Assembly: GCA_032718865.1 (NCBI GenBank)
Contig: JALUTQ010000006.1
Coordinates: 124,001 to 188,000 of the forward strand
Length of the DNA stretch: 64,000 bases
Direction: 5' to 3'
Source of the DNA: Tilletia caries
Taxonomy: Eukaryota > Basidiomycota > Exobasidiomycetes > Tilletiales > Tilletiaceae
Shown: piece after piece, positions 1 to 11,906 of the stretch
Position numbering within the stretch: position 1 is the stretch's first letter
How the letters are laid out: each line of letters begins with the position of its first letter
Translations under genes and position numbers: made by a program
The notes under the pieces: model-generated
The model's input: the letters and a program-made list of their open reading frames with translations, nothing else
What the model was told of the DNA's origin: nothing
The model's database searches: none

Positions 1-2
1 GA

Positions 3-1577
3 CTGCCGCCGAAGGAGCAAATGCGTGAATACGACTACATCTATCGAGCATGCGCTCGCACGCTGGAGAACATCAAACGCACCTGTCGGGAGCGGAAGCA
101 GAAGGACGCTGCGACACTGCTGTCAAAGAAGGAGACAAAGGGTCGGTCAGATCGGCGGCGGAACAGGAGGAAGGGGAGGGGCAATGCGCGACTCAACGTG
201 ACGAAGAGGCACTCACAGCTTCAAACCAAGGCCTCGCTCGACATGGTCACCTACGACTGCGTGGAGGGCGACGAAACCGAGTTTGAGGATCTTGAGAGCA
301 ATAGCGACGACGACGAGCCACGCCCAGCTAAGAAGTACCTGAGGGTCATAATTCCAGAATGGTGGTCAGACCAAAACTATCAGCTTCAAGAGCAGCTCGA
401 TTCTAGAGTCCCTCAAACCCCTTCCGGCTACCCGGAAAAGCAGCCCAGCTTTCTTACCCGTCATACCGCAGCCCTTCCTTCGACAATTCCCCGCATCGCC
501 GTCAGCTCTGAGTTCGCCAACAAGCATCCAGACCTGGTCGTCGCAGTCCACAAGAACAAGCCTCCCTTCAACCCCGACCGTGGCTCTTTTGCGGCAGATG
601 CAGACGCCTGGGGAAACCCACTTACACACTTGTTCTTGCCTGATGCTGCGCGAAACGACAGAGGCGCGAGACGCGACGAGGGCGGAGAGGATGTTGAAGG
701 GCAGAGTGCCGCCGCCGCCGAACGGGATGCTGCTGCCGAACGAGACGCCGCCGCCGCCGCTGAACGAGGTGCTGGTGCTGCTGGACGAGGTGCCGCCGCT
801 GAACGAGGTGCTGGTGCTGCTGGACGAGGTGCCGCCGCTGAACGAGGTGCTGGTGCTGCTGGACGAGGTGCCGCCGCTGAACGAGGTGCTGGTGCTGCTG
901 GACGAGAAGGAGTTGCTGGACGAGGTGCCGCCGCTGAACGAGGTGCTGGTGCTGCTGGACGAGGCGCTGCCACTGTGGGAGGAGGTGCTGTCACTGTGGG
1001 AGGAGGTGCTGCTGCTGCCGAACGAGACGCTGCTGCTGCTGAACGAAGAGGAGGTGCTGTGGGAGGAGGTGCTGCTGCTGGGAGGCGAGACGCTGCTTCT
1101 ATAGGACGAGGCGGCACCGGACGAAGTACTGCGACCGCTGGAGGAGAAGATGCTGCTGTTCGAGGATGAGGCGCTGCTGCTCAAGTCGGAGGAGCTGCTG
1201 CCCGAGGAGGAGCTGCTGTTCGGGGTGAAGAAGCGGTTTCCCGAGGAGGAGGAGCTGCTGTTCGGGGTGGAGGACTTACCCGAGTCGGAGGAGCTGCTGC
1301 TCGAGTCGGAGGAGCTACCCAAAGAGGAGGAGCTGCTGCTCGAGGTGGCGGAGTTGCTGTCCGAGGGGGAGCTGCTGGTGGTGGGCGAGGGGGAGCTGCT
1401 GCCGCAGGGCGAGGAGGAGCTGATGGACGCGGAGGAGAGGTTGCTGGACGAGTAGTAGCTGCCGATGACCAAAGTGCTGCTGGGAGAGGTGCTGGGGGAG
1501 GAAGTGTTGAGGGCCGAAAGAGACGCACCCTCGATCTTGATCTCGACAGCCAGATGGACGTTGAAGACGACCATTGA
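3..1577 (+). pseudogene. Arg/Gly/Ala-rich protein of a CACTA-like element, 5' partial, one nonsense codon
   Basis: The reading frame is open from the left edge (the first ATG is at 21, but codons before it are open, so the true start is probably outside the window). Residues 1-215 after that ATG are non-repetitive: a basic stretch, an acidic cluster (about residues 83-98), then a segment beginning KKYLRVIIPEWW. After that comes an Ala/Arg/Gly-rich region made by tandem 39-bp units. A TGA at 1167-1169 stands where sister units read GGA. Beyond it the same frame stays open for 135 codons and ends in a basic-acidic tail (GRKRRTLDLDLDSQMDVEDD) with TGA at 1575-1577. I infer one gene with one nonsense mutation. 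It converges tail to tail on the Tnp2-like transposase, so it may be the accessory gene of that transposon. I do not recognise the family. Confidence 0.5.
762..974. repeat. 39-bp tandem repeat inside the RG-rich gene
   Basis: Copies start at 762, 801, 840 and 879. A fifth at 936 is displaced by an 18-bp insertion. Each unit starts gaacgaggtgctggtgctgc and encodes a 13-residue Ala/Arg/Gly block on the plus strand. All reading frames are open across the array, so the long Ser-rich minus-strand ORF here is probably a shadow. Confidence 0.85.
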
Positions 1578-1810
1578 TCATGCGGCGATGATGGAGCAGC
1601 TCTGAAAAAGGTTGAGCAAAAAGGTGTGGTCAAAAGGAGGCACTCGTACTAGCCTCAACGCCAACAAAACACTCGTGACTCACATTGATGTTGTCTTTGG
1701 TCTTCACCCGGAGACACTCCGGTGAGCGAATCAAGTGTGACGGTTAGGGCATCAGAGGCCAATCTTGATACCGGAAGAAGCTCCTCCTCTCCCCATTGAT
1801 TTGCGTCGGT

Positions 1811-4800
1811 TTAAAAGTACTTCAGATACCGCTGAAGTCGAGGGTCTGACATTGCCTCATCGAATCCGGGTACTGAGACCTTTGACGCGCGACGACCGAG
1901 CAGATACACTCGTGTCTCCGTACCGGAAGCGGCTCGGAAGTCGTGGCTAAGAATGTTCGCGATCTGGAAGAGATCCAGAGTCCCCCCATCCGCTTCGACG
2001 ACGCAGAAGGTTCGGCTGACGTTGGCATTGACTCGCGATCCAGAACCGCCTAGAAGAACATGACCGAACTTGAGGGAATCGTGTCGCTGCATTCGCTTGA
2101 TCACCTTGGTACCGTCGGACCGAGTCGACCAAGATGGCAGAGCCGTGGGGTTGGTTCGTCTAATGTGATCAAGAAGGTGAGCGTAGAGTCGGGAAGGTAT
2201 GTCGTATGGCTTACCGACGGACATGACCACGCTCACGTTCCCCTCGCGACCGAGCACCGACCTTGAGTCTAATCGTGAAGGGATGTCGAGCTTGATGGGG
2301 GGTATACGATCCGCGAGCGAGGCCGCTTCCGCAAGAGACTCGTTGCGACTGAGGAACATCTCAAATCGACCTCGCGTGCAGAACGCATTCGTGTAGGAAG
2401 ATTCGATCTCTCCGTTCCGATGGCGATTAGTTCCGGTGTTGCTCAGTTGGCCGTTCATGCGCTCGAAATGGTAGGCAGAGAAGTGCCACGCAGGGCCAAA
2501 CCGCTTGATGTGCTCCGGAACATGAGTGGCGATGTGAGTGTTATACACAACCCACTTTGGACCATTCAGGGCTGCCTGACCGGCACCGAAGCTTCGCAAA
2601 AAGTCGTCAAGGTCGGAGATCTCGTCGGCGTTGATGGAGTGTCGAGCGGTCAGAGTAGCTGCGGCAGCTAGCTCCGCGGTGTTGATGAGTACCTCTCTCG
2701 CGTTGAGGACAGCGCGCGGTACAGAGGCAGGGTCTGGGGCATTGATGACTTCGTCGTCGGGGTCGTCGCCTTCTTCGACTTCATGCGCGTCGTCCTCGGG
2801 ATCCACGAGATTGGGATCGTCTGCCTCGTCCTTGACCTCGCCTCCTGCTGTAGGATGGTTCCGACCTCTCTTCTTGCGCTTCTTGTTCTTCTTGACCGGT
2901 TCGGGATGTACGAAGAAGATGGTCTCGTTGGAGTCGATCTCGTTCTTCCATGCCAGGTATTAAGCCAAAACGAGGATACGCCGTCCGAGAGTGGACCATT
3001 GCGCTGCGGTAGCCGAACCTCCGCCTGGATCTCCTAGTCGATGATCGGGAGCTTCTTCGGAGGCCGGTATCTGACTGTTGCGAAGTAAGCTTTGAACGAC
3101 AAGGAGCTGCTGTGGTGTGATTGTCGTGCCTTCGATATATGTCCGGTGGAAGAGACGCTTGACCAAACCTAACTCGATGCAGTGCATGGCGTCGACCGGC
3201 GAGCGCGATACCGAGTTCCAGTACGGCAGGTCGTTGAGGGCACTTGCCCGAGCTCCTGTTCGCCGCTCATGTCGGGTTTGTGCAGCTTTAGAAGTGAATG
3301 GCTGAGAGCAGCGGACCGAGTCGCGTTTGTGCTGTCTTGGATCCCGCGAAGGCAAGGGCTCGTCGAAAGCGCTAATCCTGGTGGAGAAGGTGACGGGACA
3401 GAAGCCGCAGAAGTCTCCCTTTCGGACCGAGTGAGGGGGAAAGCCGCAGATCTTGTTCCGACCGACCGAGTCTCCGCAGAAGAACGCAACTCGAAGACGA
3501 ACCTTACGACCGTTGGGAGCGGTGCTTGTCGGAATGATCTTGCCATCGACGAATTCCGCGAGCTCTTCCATCAGAGGTTGCAAGTATTGGCCGACGCGAG
3601 TTGCCGAAGGTTCCTTGGGGCCCGGCGTGCATCCAGAAAGGTATGTACTCGCCTGCATGTATCGTAGGCGCTGAGGAAGATTGAGAATCGTCATCATGAT
3701 CGCTCCTGTCGAGTGCCACGAGGTATATTGAGAGCGAAAAGGAGAGAACCAGTCGATACCGAGCGCCGTAAGAAGGGAGAGGGTGTGGTCGGTGAATGGC
3801 CTACCGTTGACGTCGCGCTCTGACTGCCAGGCCGCCCCATCGTAAACGTCCCGCATCGTAGTACTGGGTGGCTCGTCTCTCCACTCTTGGAGGGCGGCTT
3901 CGATGCCTGGTTGCTGAAGTAGCCACGAGAGCCAGCTCGTCAGCGTTTGGTAGACGAAAAGGATGACCGGCTTCCCTGCTCGTTCGTAAAGAATCTCGCC
4001 GCAAGCCTGGCATTCCTCCGAGGCATCGGCAACAAGAGAAAGTCGTTCGCAGGCTGGACACACTGCGTAGTGGACGAGATGTGGAACCAGACCGAGCTGC
4101 TTGCGGACCGTGGCGAGCTGGCGAGGGGGAGTGCTGCCGGGAGTCGCGAGAAGGGGGCTGATGACCGTGGCGAAGAAGACGAGGAGATGACCGGCAGCTT
4201 GTCGTCCGAGCCCGAAGAAAGAAGAAAGGGCAGCAACCAGCGTCATGAATGCCCTGCATGTATCATGGTAATGGTCCAGAGAATCTTGCACCAGGTCGTC
4301 AAGGGAGAGGCGATGCGTCGAGGTCGGCAGATTTGAGTTGGTCGAGGATGGTATGGGAGGCTCCTCGGGCTCGACGTCAGGTAAAGCTGGTCTTTGGGGG
4401 TCGAGAACGCGTTCTGGTTCCACGCCGTCGCCGAATTCGTCCATGTCCTCCTCACTACCACCGTCTGACTCGTCCTCTGCGTCAGTCTCCCGATCCGCCG
4501 CATTTATCCCGTCGATGTCCAGACTTGGACCACCTTGACTGTCGTTGTTGCTGCCGTTGTCTCCAGGATCGAAGTCGAGGTGCATGCTGTCCTCGTTGTA
4601 GTCGGATGGCCCAGAATGGAAGGCGTTTCCGCCCTCTTCTCCGAAGGTGTATGCACCACCATGATCGGACGGGTGCTGATGGCCAGAGCTTGAGGAGGCT
4701 GACTGAATGCGGGATTCTTGAAGGATTCCGCGCGAGGGGATGGGATCGGCGCGTTCGATAGCCTGCCGTAGCTCGAAGAACTCTTGATCCCTTTTGTGGC

Positions 4801-4978
4801 TGTGCCACGTACGTTTGGAGACGGGCGAGAGGGCTTGGCCGGAAGAGCTGCAACCGTTTACTGCGCAGCCGCACCAGTACTGCTTGGTGATGGAGTCGTA
4901 TCCGGGCCTTCGAGGTAGGGTGAATAGGGACGCGTGAGCGGCGTCAGGCACGCTCTTCTTCTTGCGGTGAGCCGGCAT
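1811..4978 (-). pseudogene. Tnp2-like (CACTA/EnSpm) transposase, one nonsense codon
   Basis: The frame runs from an ATG at 4978 to a stop at 1811 (1056 codons), interrupted only by TAA at 2960-2962. The N-terminus has a Cys-rich motif (CGCAVNGCSSSG). A second zinc-type motif (CPACERL...CQACGEILYE) is followed by the hallmark Tnp2 core: a GAAWQ segment, a WFSPFRSQYTSWHSTGAI segment, the ILNLPQRLRY block, GCTPGPKEPS and a CGFC motif. Downstream of the nonsense codon are a highly basic run (KKNKKRKKRGR) and a DUF4218-like part with FGPAWHFSAYHFERMNGQL. This domain order is what basidiomycete Tnp2 transposases show. The frame is otherwise preserved, so the loss of function is recent or the stop is read through; I cannot exclude an intron over the TAA. 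No CACTA termini were found. Confidence 0.75.
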
Positions 4979-5830
4979 TATGAGGGGATGATGTCTGTAA
5001 AAATGGAGAAAGGGAAACGCATGATCAGCAAAAGGACCTCACAGATGGTGGATAACAGCGCTTCTGCTACTCACGACGCGAGACGTAAACAGAGAGTCGA
5101 TGCTAGGGCTCCGACCCCTCCAAGTGCTTCTGATCCACCGCAGTGTTCTACATAAGACAGAGAGAGCTTCAGTGTCAGCGTCGAGGCGTGCGGAAGTGAG
5201 GAACGGGAGGGGACTGAATGCTCACAAGTTGACGGAGGGCGGAGCCAGTGGGGATGTGGAGGATCGCCGGATTGGCGTGCTTGAGGTTCGTGTGGATGTG
5301 GAGGATCGTCGCGTGTTTGTAGGTATCGGGCTGGCGGATAGCTGCTTGTTGGAGGCAGGCTGGCGGATAGCTGCTTGTTGGAGGTGGGAGTTGGAGACAT
5401 GCTTGCGGTGGATGAGCGCGTGGGTGGGACCCGGATAAGGGAGGTCGCGCAGCAGCGGGCGAGGCGGGCGCGAGAGCCAAGTGGGTGGGGTCGGAGGAAA
5501 ATGTCGAACGTCGAGATCGCACGCAGTTGCGCGATGCTTGCGCGAGGTGTGATTGGGAAAGCTGTATGGGCGAGGACCGGCGAGGGTCGTGCGAGGGAAG
5601 GTCGCACTGGAGCTGCGTGCGAGGAGGTACGCGCGAGTATTGCTCGCACAGGGTCGCTGGGGAATGCGCGATGTTTGCGCGAGCTGTTGTTGGGAAAGCC
5701 GTATGGGCGAGGTCCGGCGAGGTTCGTGCGAAGATTGCTCGCACAGACTTTCTTGCGCGAGACCCGCACGAGGAGGCGTCTCGCAGACCTCGCCCCAACA
5801 AGCGCGAGAGGCCCCCAAATCCCTGATGAT
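4979..5830. repeat. Imperfect direct repeats upstream of the Tnp2-like gene
   Basis: No convincing gene. Two 68-bp imperfect copies begin tgcgcgatg at 5529 and 5665 (period 136 bp), each ending near gtgcga. A shorter unit, ctggcggatagctgcttgtt, occurs twice between 5330 and 5385. A gtggatgtggaggatcg-like unit repeats near 5250-5310. This is what subterminal repeats of a transposon would look like, but no terminal inverted repeat was found, so the assignment is inference. Confidence 0.5.
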
Positions 5831-6259
5831 TGCTTCTTCAGGCAGCCCTTCCTTTAGCTTCAGGTTTGCCAAGATATCAGACGTGGTCGACGTTCAGAAA
5901 TCAAAACAGTGAGCCCGTCCCCTTTCTACTTCAAGTTGTGTTCGCTGTCTTACCGCTTGCCGTCGCAATCCAGATCCACGATCATCAGTCATTACTCGGC
6001 AGTCGGCACGGACGGCGCCTGCTCATTTCTCGAAGTCTCCAAGATTTGCTCCTGTTCTGGCCTGCTTCTCCGATCTCTACTTTCCAGTGAGTTGCTGTGC
6101 GGACTGCGGACTGCGGACTGCGGACGGTCCGGCTCCCGCTCAGATGCCTCTGAGCCTGTCCGCTGTTCTAACCTTCTTTCCTCATCCACTCTACCGCTCC
6201 CTCAGTCCCTCCTCCTAACCTTGCCAATCTTTCCAAGCTTCCTTTCCTTTACACAGATC

Positions 6260-6661
6260 ATGCGGATCACCGCTTCTGCCGCTCTCAACCTCGCCTTTGG
6301 AACAAAGGCTGACAGGCCCTCCAGCACGACGAGAACTCATCACGTGGGCTTCGATCTTTCGGCTCACGCCCCTACATCTGGGAGTAAGGACATCAAACAA
6401 GATGTGGACAGCACACGGCTTCGGACAACAACAATGATGCAAGGTCCACCGGGAAGCCGCTTCGTGCCCGTCGAGCCCCTACAGCCGGTCGACCCTCACC
6501 GCCCCCTCCTCAACAACCAGCACCGACTCAAGCCGCACCAGTACGACTTCCCCGCACACGCAGACGCCGACTCGCTCCGCAACGAGATCTACCAGCTCTT
6601 CAAATACGTTGAGGCACCTCAGAGTCTCAGACCACCCAGAACCGCATCAACAGTCAGCTGA
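6260..6661 (+). CDS. Small hypothetical protein (133 aa)
   Basis: ATG at 6260 follows a long C/T-rich tract (about 6170-6259), the usual context of fungal transcription starts. The frame stays open upstream, but without another ATG close by. The protein starts MRITASAALNLAFG and ends in a polar tail with a short charged helix-like stretch (SLRNEIYQLFKYVEAP). No domain recognised, no signal peptide, no obvious introns. It lies between transposon debris and a mariner element and could be a small orphan gene or part of an older element. Codon use looks host-like (C/G at third positions), which is the main reason to list it. Confidence 0.4.
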   Translation: MRITASAALNLAFGTKADRPSSTTRTHHVGFDLSAHAPTSGSKDIKQDVDSTRLRTTTMMQGPPGSRFVPVEPLQPVDPHRPLLNNQHRLKPHQYDFPAHADADSLRNEIYQLFKYVEAPQSLRPPRTASTVS

Positions 6662-7326
6662 GAGGAATGGGTTGCATTGGGGCTTCGCCAGCGCCAAGGC
6701 GATGAGACTGGCCTCGGTATAGGTGGATTCGGTCCTTAGCACTTTCGGCTGTGCGGTGCGCCACTGCTGAGGCTGGTGGCTGGCGCTGTCAAGGAACTGA
6801 GGAAGGAGTTGCACAGGAGTGAGAACCCTGTAATTGTGACAGCGGTATCATATTGAATCCGTTTGGTCTGTCATTATTGTCATCTTCTTTCGCCCTCCAC
6901 ATCATATCCGTGATTACTCAACCCAATCACGATCATACGGGCGCCCGCAGGGCGGCCGTCCTTTATCCTTGTACTGTCCTATTGCTGTGAAGCGGGAGAA
7001 GTCTCATACGTCAAGGCTTGCCCTGATCCGCAGAGAGAAGCCGTGCGCAACCCTTTGAACCGAAAGGCCTCTGGGAGCCTGCTCGGAGAAGCCCACATCA
7101 GACTCGTTCCAATTGGCAGCGCAGTAGCCCCTAGACCCAGTCACTTGAAGCCCCTGCTTGTGAGACTTGTTCATACCCTGGCTAGGAAGGGTCTGAGCGG
7201 CGTATACAGGAAATGTGCTCTAAAGGCTGCAAAAAAGGCTGTCAAAAGCCGTTTCGACTAAAAGGGCCCCTTAGTGGCGCACAGGAAACCTGCGGTGTAG
7301 ACACGACCTAAGATCTAAGGGGCAGA
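6662..7326. other. Intergenic, nothing recognised
   Basis: No coding signal that I trust. A 72-codon frame at 7043-7261 begins with GTG and has no family resemblance. No tRNA-like cloverleaf noticed. Confidence 0.5.
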
Positions 7327-8667
7327 TACGAGGTGGAGGGCAGAAGTCTTCGAATGAACACAACACCAAGCACCATAATTCGCATACTCTCTCCGTTCAC
7401 CACAATACCAACCTCACACTTTCCAGTCACAACCACACATATGACAATAGTAGAAGTTGAAGCAATGGAGATGTTTGAGAGTAAGAAAAAAAAATCACCC
7501 GGAAAATTGACCGTGGCGCTGCCTGACGACCTTGACACGTCGGGGCATATCGTCGATGTACTTGTTGATATGAGCTACTTCGATCTTTGCCCACTCCTCT
7601 TTGGCCGCCTCCCAAAGCTCGTCGGGCTTGGTCTGGCTGAGGTTACGAGCACGAAGACGGGACTTGAGCAGGCGCCAAGCCTTTTCGATCGTGTTGAGAT
7701 CCGGAGAAAGTGGCGGGTGAGAATGGCGCTGAATACCCGCCTCCTTCCGAGCCTTGTTGGTAGCCTTCGAGTTATGAATGGAAGCGTTATCTTCCACGAC
7801 CTTGTAGGGCGTGAACTCCTCGAGCTCACACTGCAGCACAAAGGGGCGTAAGGCCCCATTAATGACGTGCTCAATGTAGCGTTTCGAATCGACCTTGCGG
7901 TAGCCCGTTCCCGACAATCGTACCAGTGGAGACTTCTTCCCGTAGGCGATTGCTGCCCAGATCATAACCGTTTTGCGAGCCGTTCTGAAGCTCCTAGAAG
8001 TGTTCTGAGGAACCGCAGCGGCTCCTCGAAAGCGGCTGACGAAGGGCTTGCGCCTAAGGTTAGAAGTGTCCAAAGAACACTCGTCGGTGAAGATAATTCG
8101 GCGCCAGTCAGTAATCCGGTTCTTATTTGCCCAGATTTTTCGCTTTTTGACCGCAGCAACACTCAGTGCTGGACGTTCGCGGGCGATATAGCGCGCTATG
8201 CCATGCTTGTGAGCAATGCGCCTAACCTTCCACGGCTTGATGGGTAGGCCGTGTCGGGTCAGATTTTCGGCGACGCCTCGCCATGTCGCCCATCGCATCA
8301 ACAGCACGGTGCGGACTACCCGACGACAGTCCCGTGCAGACAGCGTAGGAGGACGGCCGCTGCGCGGGAGTGTGTTATGTGACTTTGTCTTTTTCCCAGC
8401 GTGCCTTTGTGTAGGCAACGGTACTGGGGCTGCAGCCGATTTGTTTGGCAATGTACTCGTATGTATGGCCCATTTCAATCATATATTGAATACGGCCACG
8501 CCTGGAAGGCGTCAGAGGAGGTCTATGAGCAGCAGCAACACGCGGCATTGTGTTTGTGTAGAGAAAATGTAGAGATGCTAAGTGTGTGAAGTTGGGAGAG
8601 GGTGTGGTGAGGTGGTGGTTTTGGTGAATTTTAATTTCATTCGAAGACTTCTGCCCTCCACCTCGTA
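7327..8667 (-). mobile_element. Tc1/mariner element with perfect 30-bp TIRs and TA target duplication
   Basis: TA at 7327-7328 and at 8666-8667 flank a 1337-bp element (7329-8665). The terminal inverted repeats at 7329-7358 and 8636-8665 are identical over 30 bp; the outer end reads CGAGGTGGAGGGCAG. TA duplication plus a DDE transposase defines the Tc1/mariner superfamily. Perfect TIRs suggest recent mobilisation, possibly in trans, because the transposase is frameshifted. Confidence 0.92.
7495..8548 (-). pseudogene. Mariner transposase, N-terminal HTH in a different frame from the catalytic part
   Basis: Translation from an ATG at 8548 gives 57 residues ending at TAA 8375-8377. They hold a homeodomain-like HTH: RRGRIQYMIEMGHTYEYIAK then GCSPSTVAYTKARW. 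The rest of the transposase lies in another frame (down to 7495): GRPPTLSARD linker, second HTH, then the catalytic triad in IIFTDEC, VVEDNASIHNSK and SPDLNTIEKAW, a DD34E-type arrangement. Together they make a normal-length (about 340 aa) Tc1 transposase, so a frameshift near the A-run at about 8390 has separated the DNA-binding and catalytic parts. The catalytic frame has no ATG near its beginning. No intron with a plausible size joins the two frames. Confidence 0.85.
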
Positions 8668-8852
8668 TAACCCCATACTAAAGTCTGGGGAAACGTTCTG
8701 ACTTCTGTGTTGGTGAGTGTGAGACCGGGAGACTTTGAAGACGTGGGGTCTGAGGGGAGTCTGGATGAGGGTTCGTTGTTGACGTTGACCTCATCGAATT
8801 CTCAGTGTTGGCCTTGCGGTTGCGGACGTCGACAGCAGCAGCAAGGAAGCAA

Positions 8853-11800
8853 ATGACTGACACGCGCACATCACCGCAGCAGCAGCCACAGCAGCAGCAG
8901 CAGCCGTCAGGAGGATCGCTGTCCCGGCGCCGGTCCGGGTCGGCGTCGGCGTCTGCGTCTGCGTCTGCTGGGATGTTCTCGTCGCCCAAGCTGCAGGCTG
9001 CCCGCGAACGGCTGGCAAACCCGAGCGAGCTCCAGCTGGAACCAGCGCAGACGCAGGCGCAGACAGCACAGTCGCAGCAACGCGGACGGCGCGGGTCACT
9101 GAGGAACCAGCACCAGCACCAGCACCAGCACCAGCGCTTCCAGACATCGTCGTCCTCGGCCACGGTCCACCCGCACTCGCACTCGCACTCGCACTCGCAC
9201 CACCAGCACCAGCACCAGGTGGACCGCCATCGCGTGCTCACCGTCCCCGTCTGGGCACGCAACGAGCCGCCCTCGCCCTTCACCTCGCCCACAGTCACGC
9301 CGCTGACACACACCCTGCCCTCGCTCACAGACCTAGCCCCGCTCGGCCCACCGCTGCTCGAGGAGGAGGGCCAGCACGACGACCAGCACCAGCATCAGCA
9401 CCAGCACGAGAACCGCATACAGCCACCCGCGTCCGCCAGTAGCCACGCGAACCTCCAGCGCTTCTCCTCCACACAGTCCTCCTCAGCAGCGTCCTCAACA
9501 TACAAGCCACACCGCACCAATCCAAAACGATGGCTCTTCTCCCGCAAACGCGCACCTCCCGCCTCCTACCAGCACCACCCAGCACACTCCTCCACAGGCG
9601 CACACTCCTCATCCCGCAGACCGGACTCCGACAGCGAAGACGAGGACGATCCAGACGCAGAGGGGCCGGAGCGCTTCTGGAGCTTCACTCTCCCTCCCAA
9701 GTACCGCAACAAGATCAAGGATCTCAACTCCTTTCGCATGAGCTCCTTCCGCGCTGCCGCCACCGGTAACGCCGGCACTGCCGCTGCCGATGCAGACGAG
9801 CATGGCGAAGACGAATATGAGGACGAGGACGAGCAGGAGGCCCACGCCGGCAACACCACTGCTGACCGCTCCAAAGGTGACACGCCAGCCGGATCAGCAG
9901 ACCAACAGCCAGTGCATACCGCCCAGCGCAAGACACCCAAGAGGAACAACACCGACCTGTCCACCTCCGTCCGCTCCTCCTCATCCGCCAAGACCACAAC
10001 CACCGCCCGACCGCGCCTCTCCACTGCCAACACGGCGTCCAGGAAAAGCAATGGCACCATCGGTACTCTCGCTGCGACTGCCGCTGCCGCTGCTGGGAAA
10101 GGTAAAAAGGCACCCCAAACCGACAAGAAGGGCAAAGGGAAGAGCAAGAAGAACAACAGCACGGGCAGCACCACCAAGGCCGAAAAGCCACCGGCCCCAC
10201 ACCGTCAATCGACAGACTCGTCCATCAACTCCTCCGCACACTCATCCGCAGGAGGGGCGGCAGCCTCGAGCGATGCAGCAGGCTCGGACGACGAGAATGG
10301 GAATGGGAATGCGAACGAGCCAAAGGAGAAGGAGAAGGAGGACCCGGATGACGAGTATGTGCGCGCGCGAAGGGCGAGTGGCGATGGGACTGGTGGTGTG
10401 GGACTTCCGCGCGGAGCAGCGGCCGCCGAGCTCGATCAGAGTCCGCTCATGAGTTGGATGAGGAGGCGGGATTCGTCACGCGCTCCGTCGGCGAATGCGG
10501 GAGGTGCGGGAGGCGCGGGAGGGCCGAGTCGGAGAGAATCTACTTCGCCTACGTCGGCCCGGTCTCCGACCACCCTGGGCAGTTTCATCTTCACTCCGCC
10601 GACGAGGACGACGACGGATGCGAGTGTGGGTGCGGGTGCGGGTGCGGGTGGGAAGAAGGGCAGTGGAGGGAGTGCGTCTGCTCATGGAGGGACGACGACG
10701 GAGGAGGCGTTTGGACTGCCTAGGATGGCGGAGCCTGCGCATTATGCCGAGCCGAAGCAGAAACAGCACGAGCTCCGTCTCCGTCTTCCACCGAACCCAA
10801 GTCGACGGTCTCAGCAGCAGCACGAGGCGCAAGAGGAGGAAGAAAGCGCTGGTGATTGGAAGGAGAAGAACGCACGTGCGAATGGGGAGTGGGACGAAGG
10901 GGTCACTACCGCCACGAACTCCCATTCCAAAGAAACCGCCGCAGCAGCAGCCGCTCTGGGCGGATCCGAGTTCTCGCGCCACCAGCCCCGCACGCCCGGT
11001 TGGGCCTCGCCCTGGCGGCCCGAGACGCCTACGACGGGCTACCCCTTCGGCACGGCCGGCGCCGGGGGCGGGGGCGGGTTGGGCACGGGTGGACTTTGGG
11101 GCACGGGTACGGGCGCTGGTGCTGGTGGTGGCCATCCGCATGATGATTATGGCGGGTTGGACCTGGAGAAGCTTGGTGGTTTGCTCGGTCGACATAGTGG
11201 TGCTTCGCACCATCATGGTGATAGCAAAGCGGCCAAGCGTGCGCGTGGGGAGGAGGGTCTGATGGCAAGGTTCAAGCAGTTCTTGCTCGTCAACCCGTTC
11301 GCGCCGTTCTTCTTCCGGATGATCAACCTCAGCTTCACGACTGCCACCCTGGCCGTTGCGATCCGGATCCACCAGTCCCTCGCTTCAATCGGGGCGAACG
11401 CATTCATCGGCTCCTCGCCGATCCTCGCGATCGTCTTTGCGCCCCTCACGCTCGCGCACGTGCTCAGCCAGATCTACATGGAGTACTTCGGGCGTCCGAT
11501 CGGGCTGTGGAGCGTGAGGAGCAAGCTGTACTATACGCTGATTGAGCTGGTGTTTGTGTGTTTCTGGAGCGCGGAGCTTGCGCTTGCGTTTGATAATTTG
11601 ACGACGAGTCCTCTGGAGTGCTGTTGTGGCGCGGCGAGGTTGTTTGTGGCGGATGAGGGGGATGTGGTGGACAGGGATCCGGGCAGGGTGAGGTATGTCT
11701 GTCGGTTGCAGTCTACTTTGGCTGGGTTGTCCTTTGTCAGCTTGCTCGCTGTGAGTTTACCTTCTCTCTCTTTCTCTCTTCCGTTCCTCTGGTTTCACTC

Positions 11801-11906
11801 CACTGACGGTTGATCCTTTCTCTCTCGCTTTGTGCAGTACATGGTCGTCCTCTCTGTGAATCTGTTCCGCATCTTCGAGCGTCTCAGCCGCTCGACGATC
11901 CAATGA
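8853..11906 (+). CDS. SRF1-like fungal membrane protein with long low-complexity N-terminus (988 aa)
   Basis: join(8853..11750, 11838..11906); the 87-nt intron has GTGAGT and TGTGCAG ends and is phase 0. ATG 8853 is the first in frame; upstream codons are open but lack an ATG. Residues 1-800 are polar and repetitive (QP, SA, HQ, HS runs, acidic and RS patches), probably cytosolic and disordered. The C-terminal 180 residues carry four hydrophobic segments at about 819-841, 849-876, 890-915 and 954-980. Conserved landmarks are NPFAPFFFRMINLSF, YMEYFGRPIGLWSVRSKL and ELVFVCFWSAELALAFDN; the second exon supplies the last helix and FRIFERL. This four-helix module is the one annotated in other fungi as regulator of phospholipase D SRF1; I recall the family from memory, so the name is tentative. 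The membrane topology is much surer. Confidence 0.75.

Noticed and set aside
762..974. Regular repeat array that could suggest a CRISPR
   Set aside because: Units are directly abutting with no unique spacers and the genome is eukaryotic.
366..1574. 402-codon minus-strand Ser-rich frame
   Set aside because: It is opposite the Arg/Gly/Ala repeats and exists because the repeat is open in all frames. The plus frame has a non-repetitive N-terminus and a sensible C-terminus across the same span.
4979..5830. Possible terminal region with CACTA ends
   Set aside because: Direct repeats are real, but I could not find CACTA-type inverted termini or a 3-bp duplication.
7043..7261. 72-codon frame before the mariner element
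   Set aside because: GTG start, no homology, no promoter context.
9566..10452. Long frames on both strands inside the SRF1-like gene
   Set aside because: Shadows of GC-rich low-complexity coding sequence; only the plus frame from 8853 leads into the conserved membrane module.
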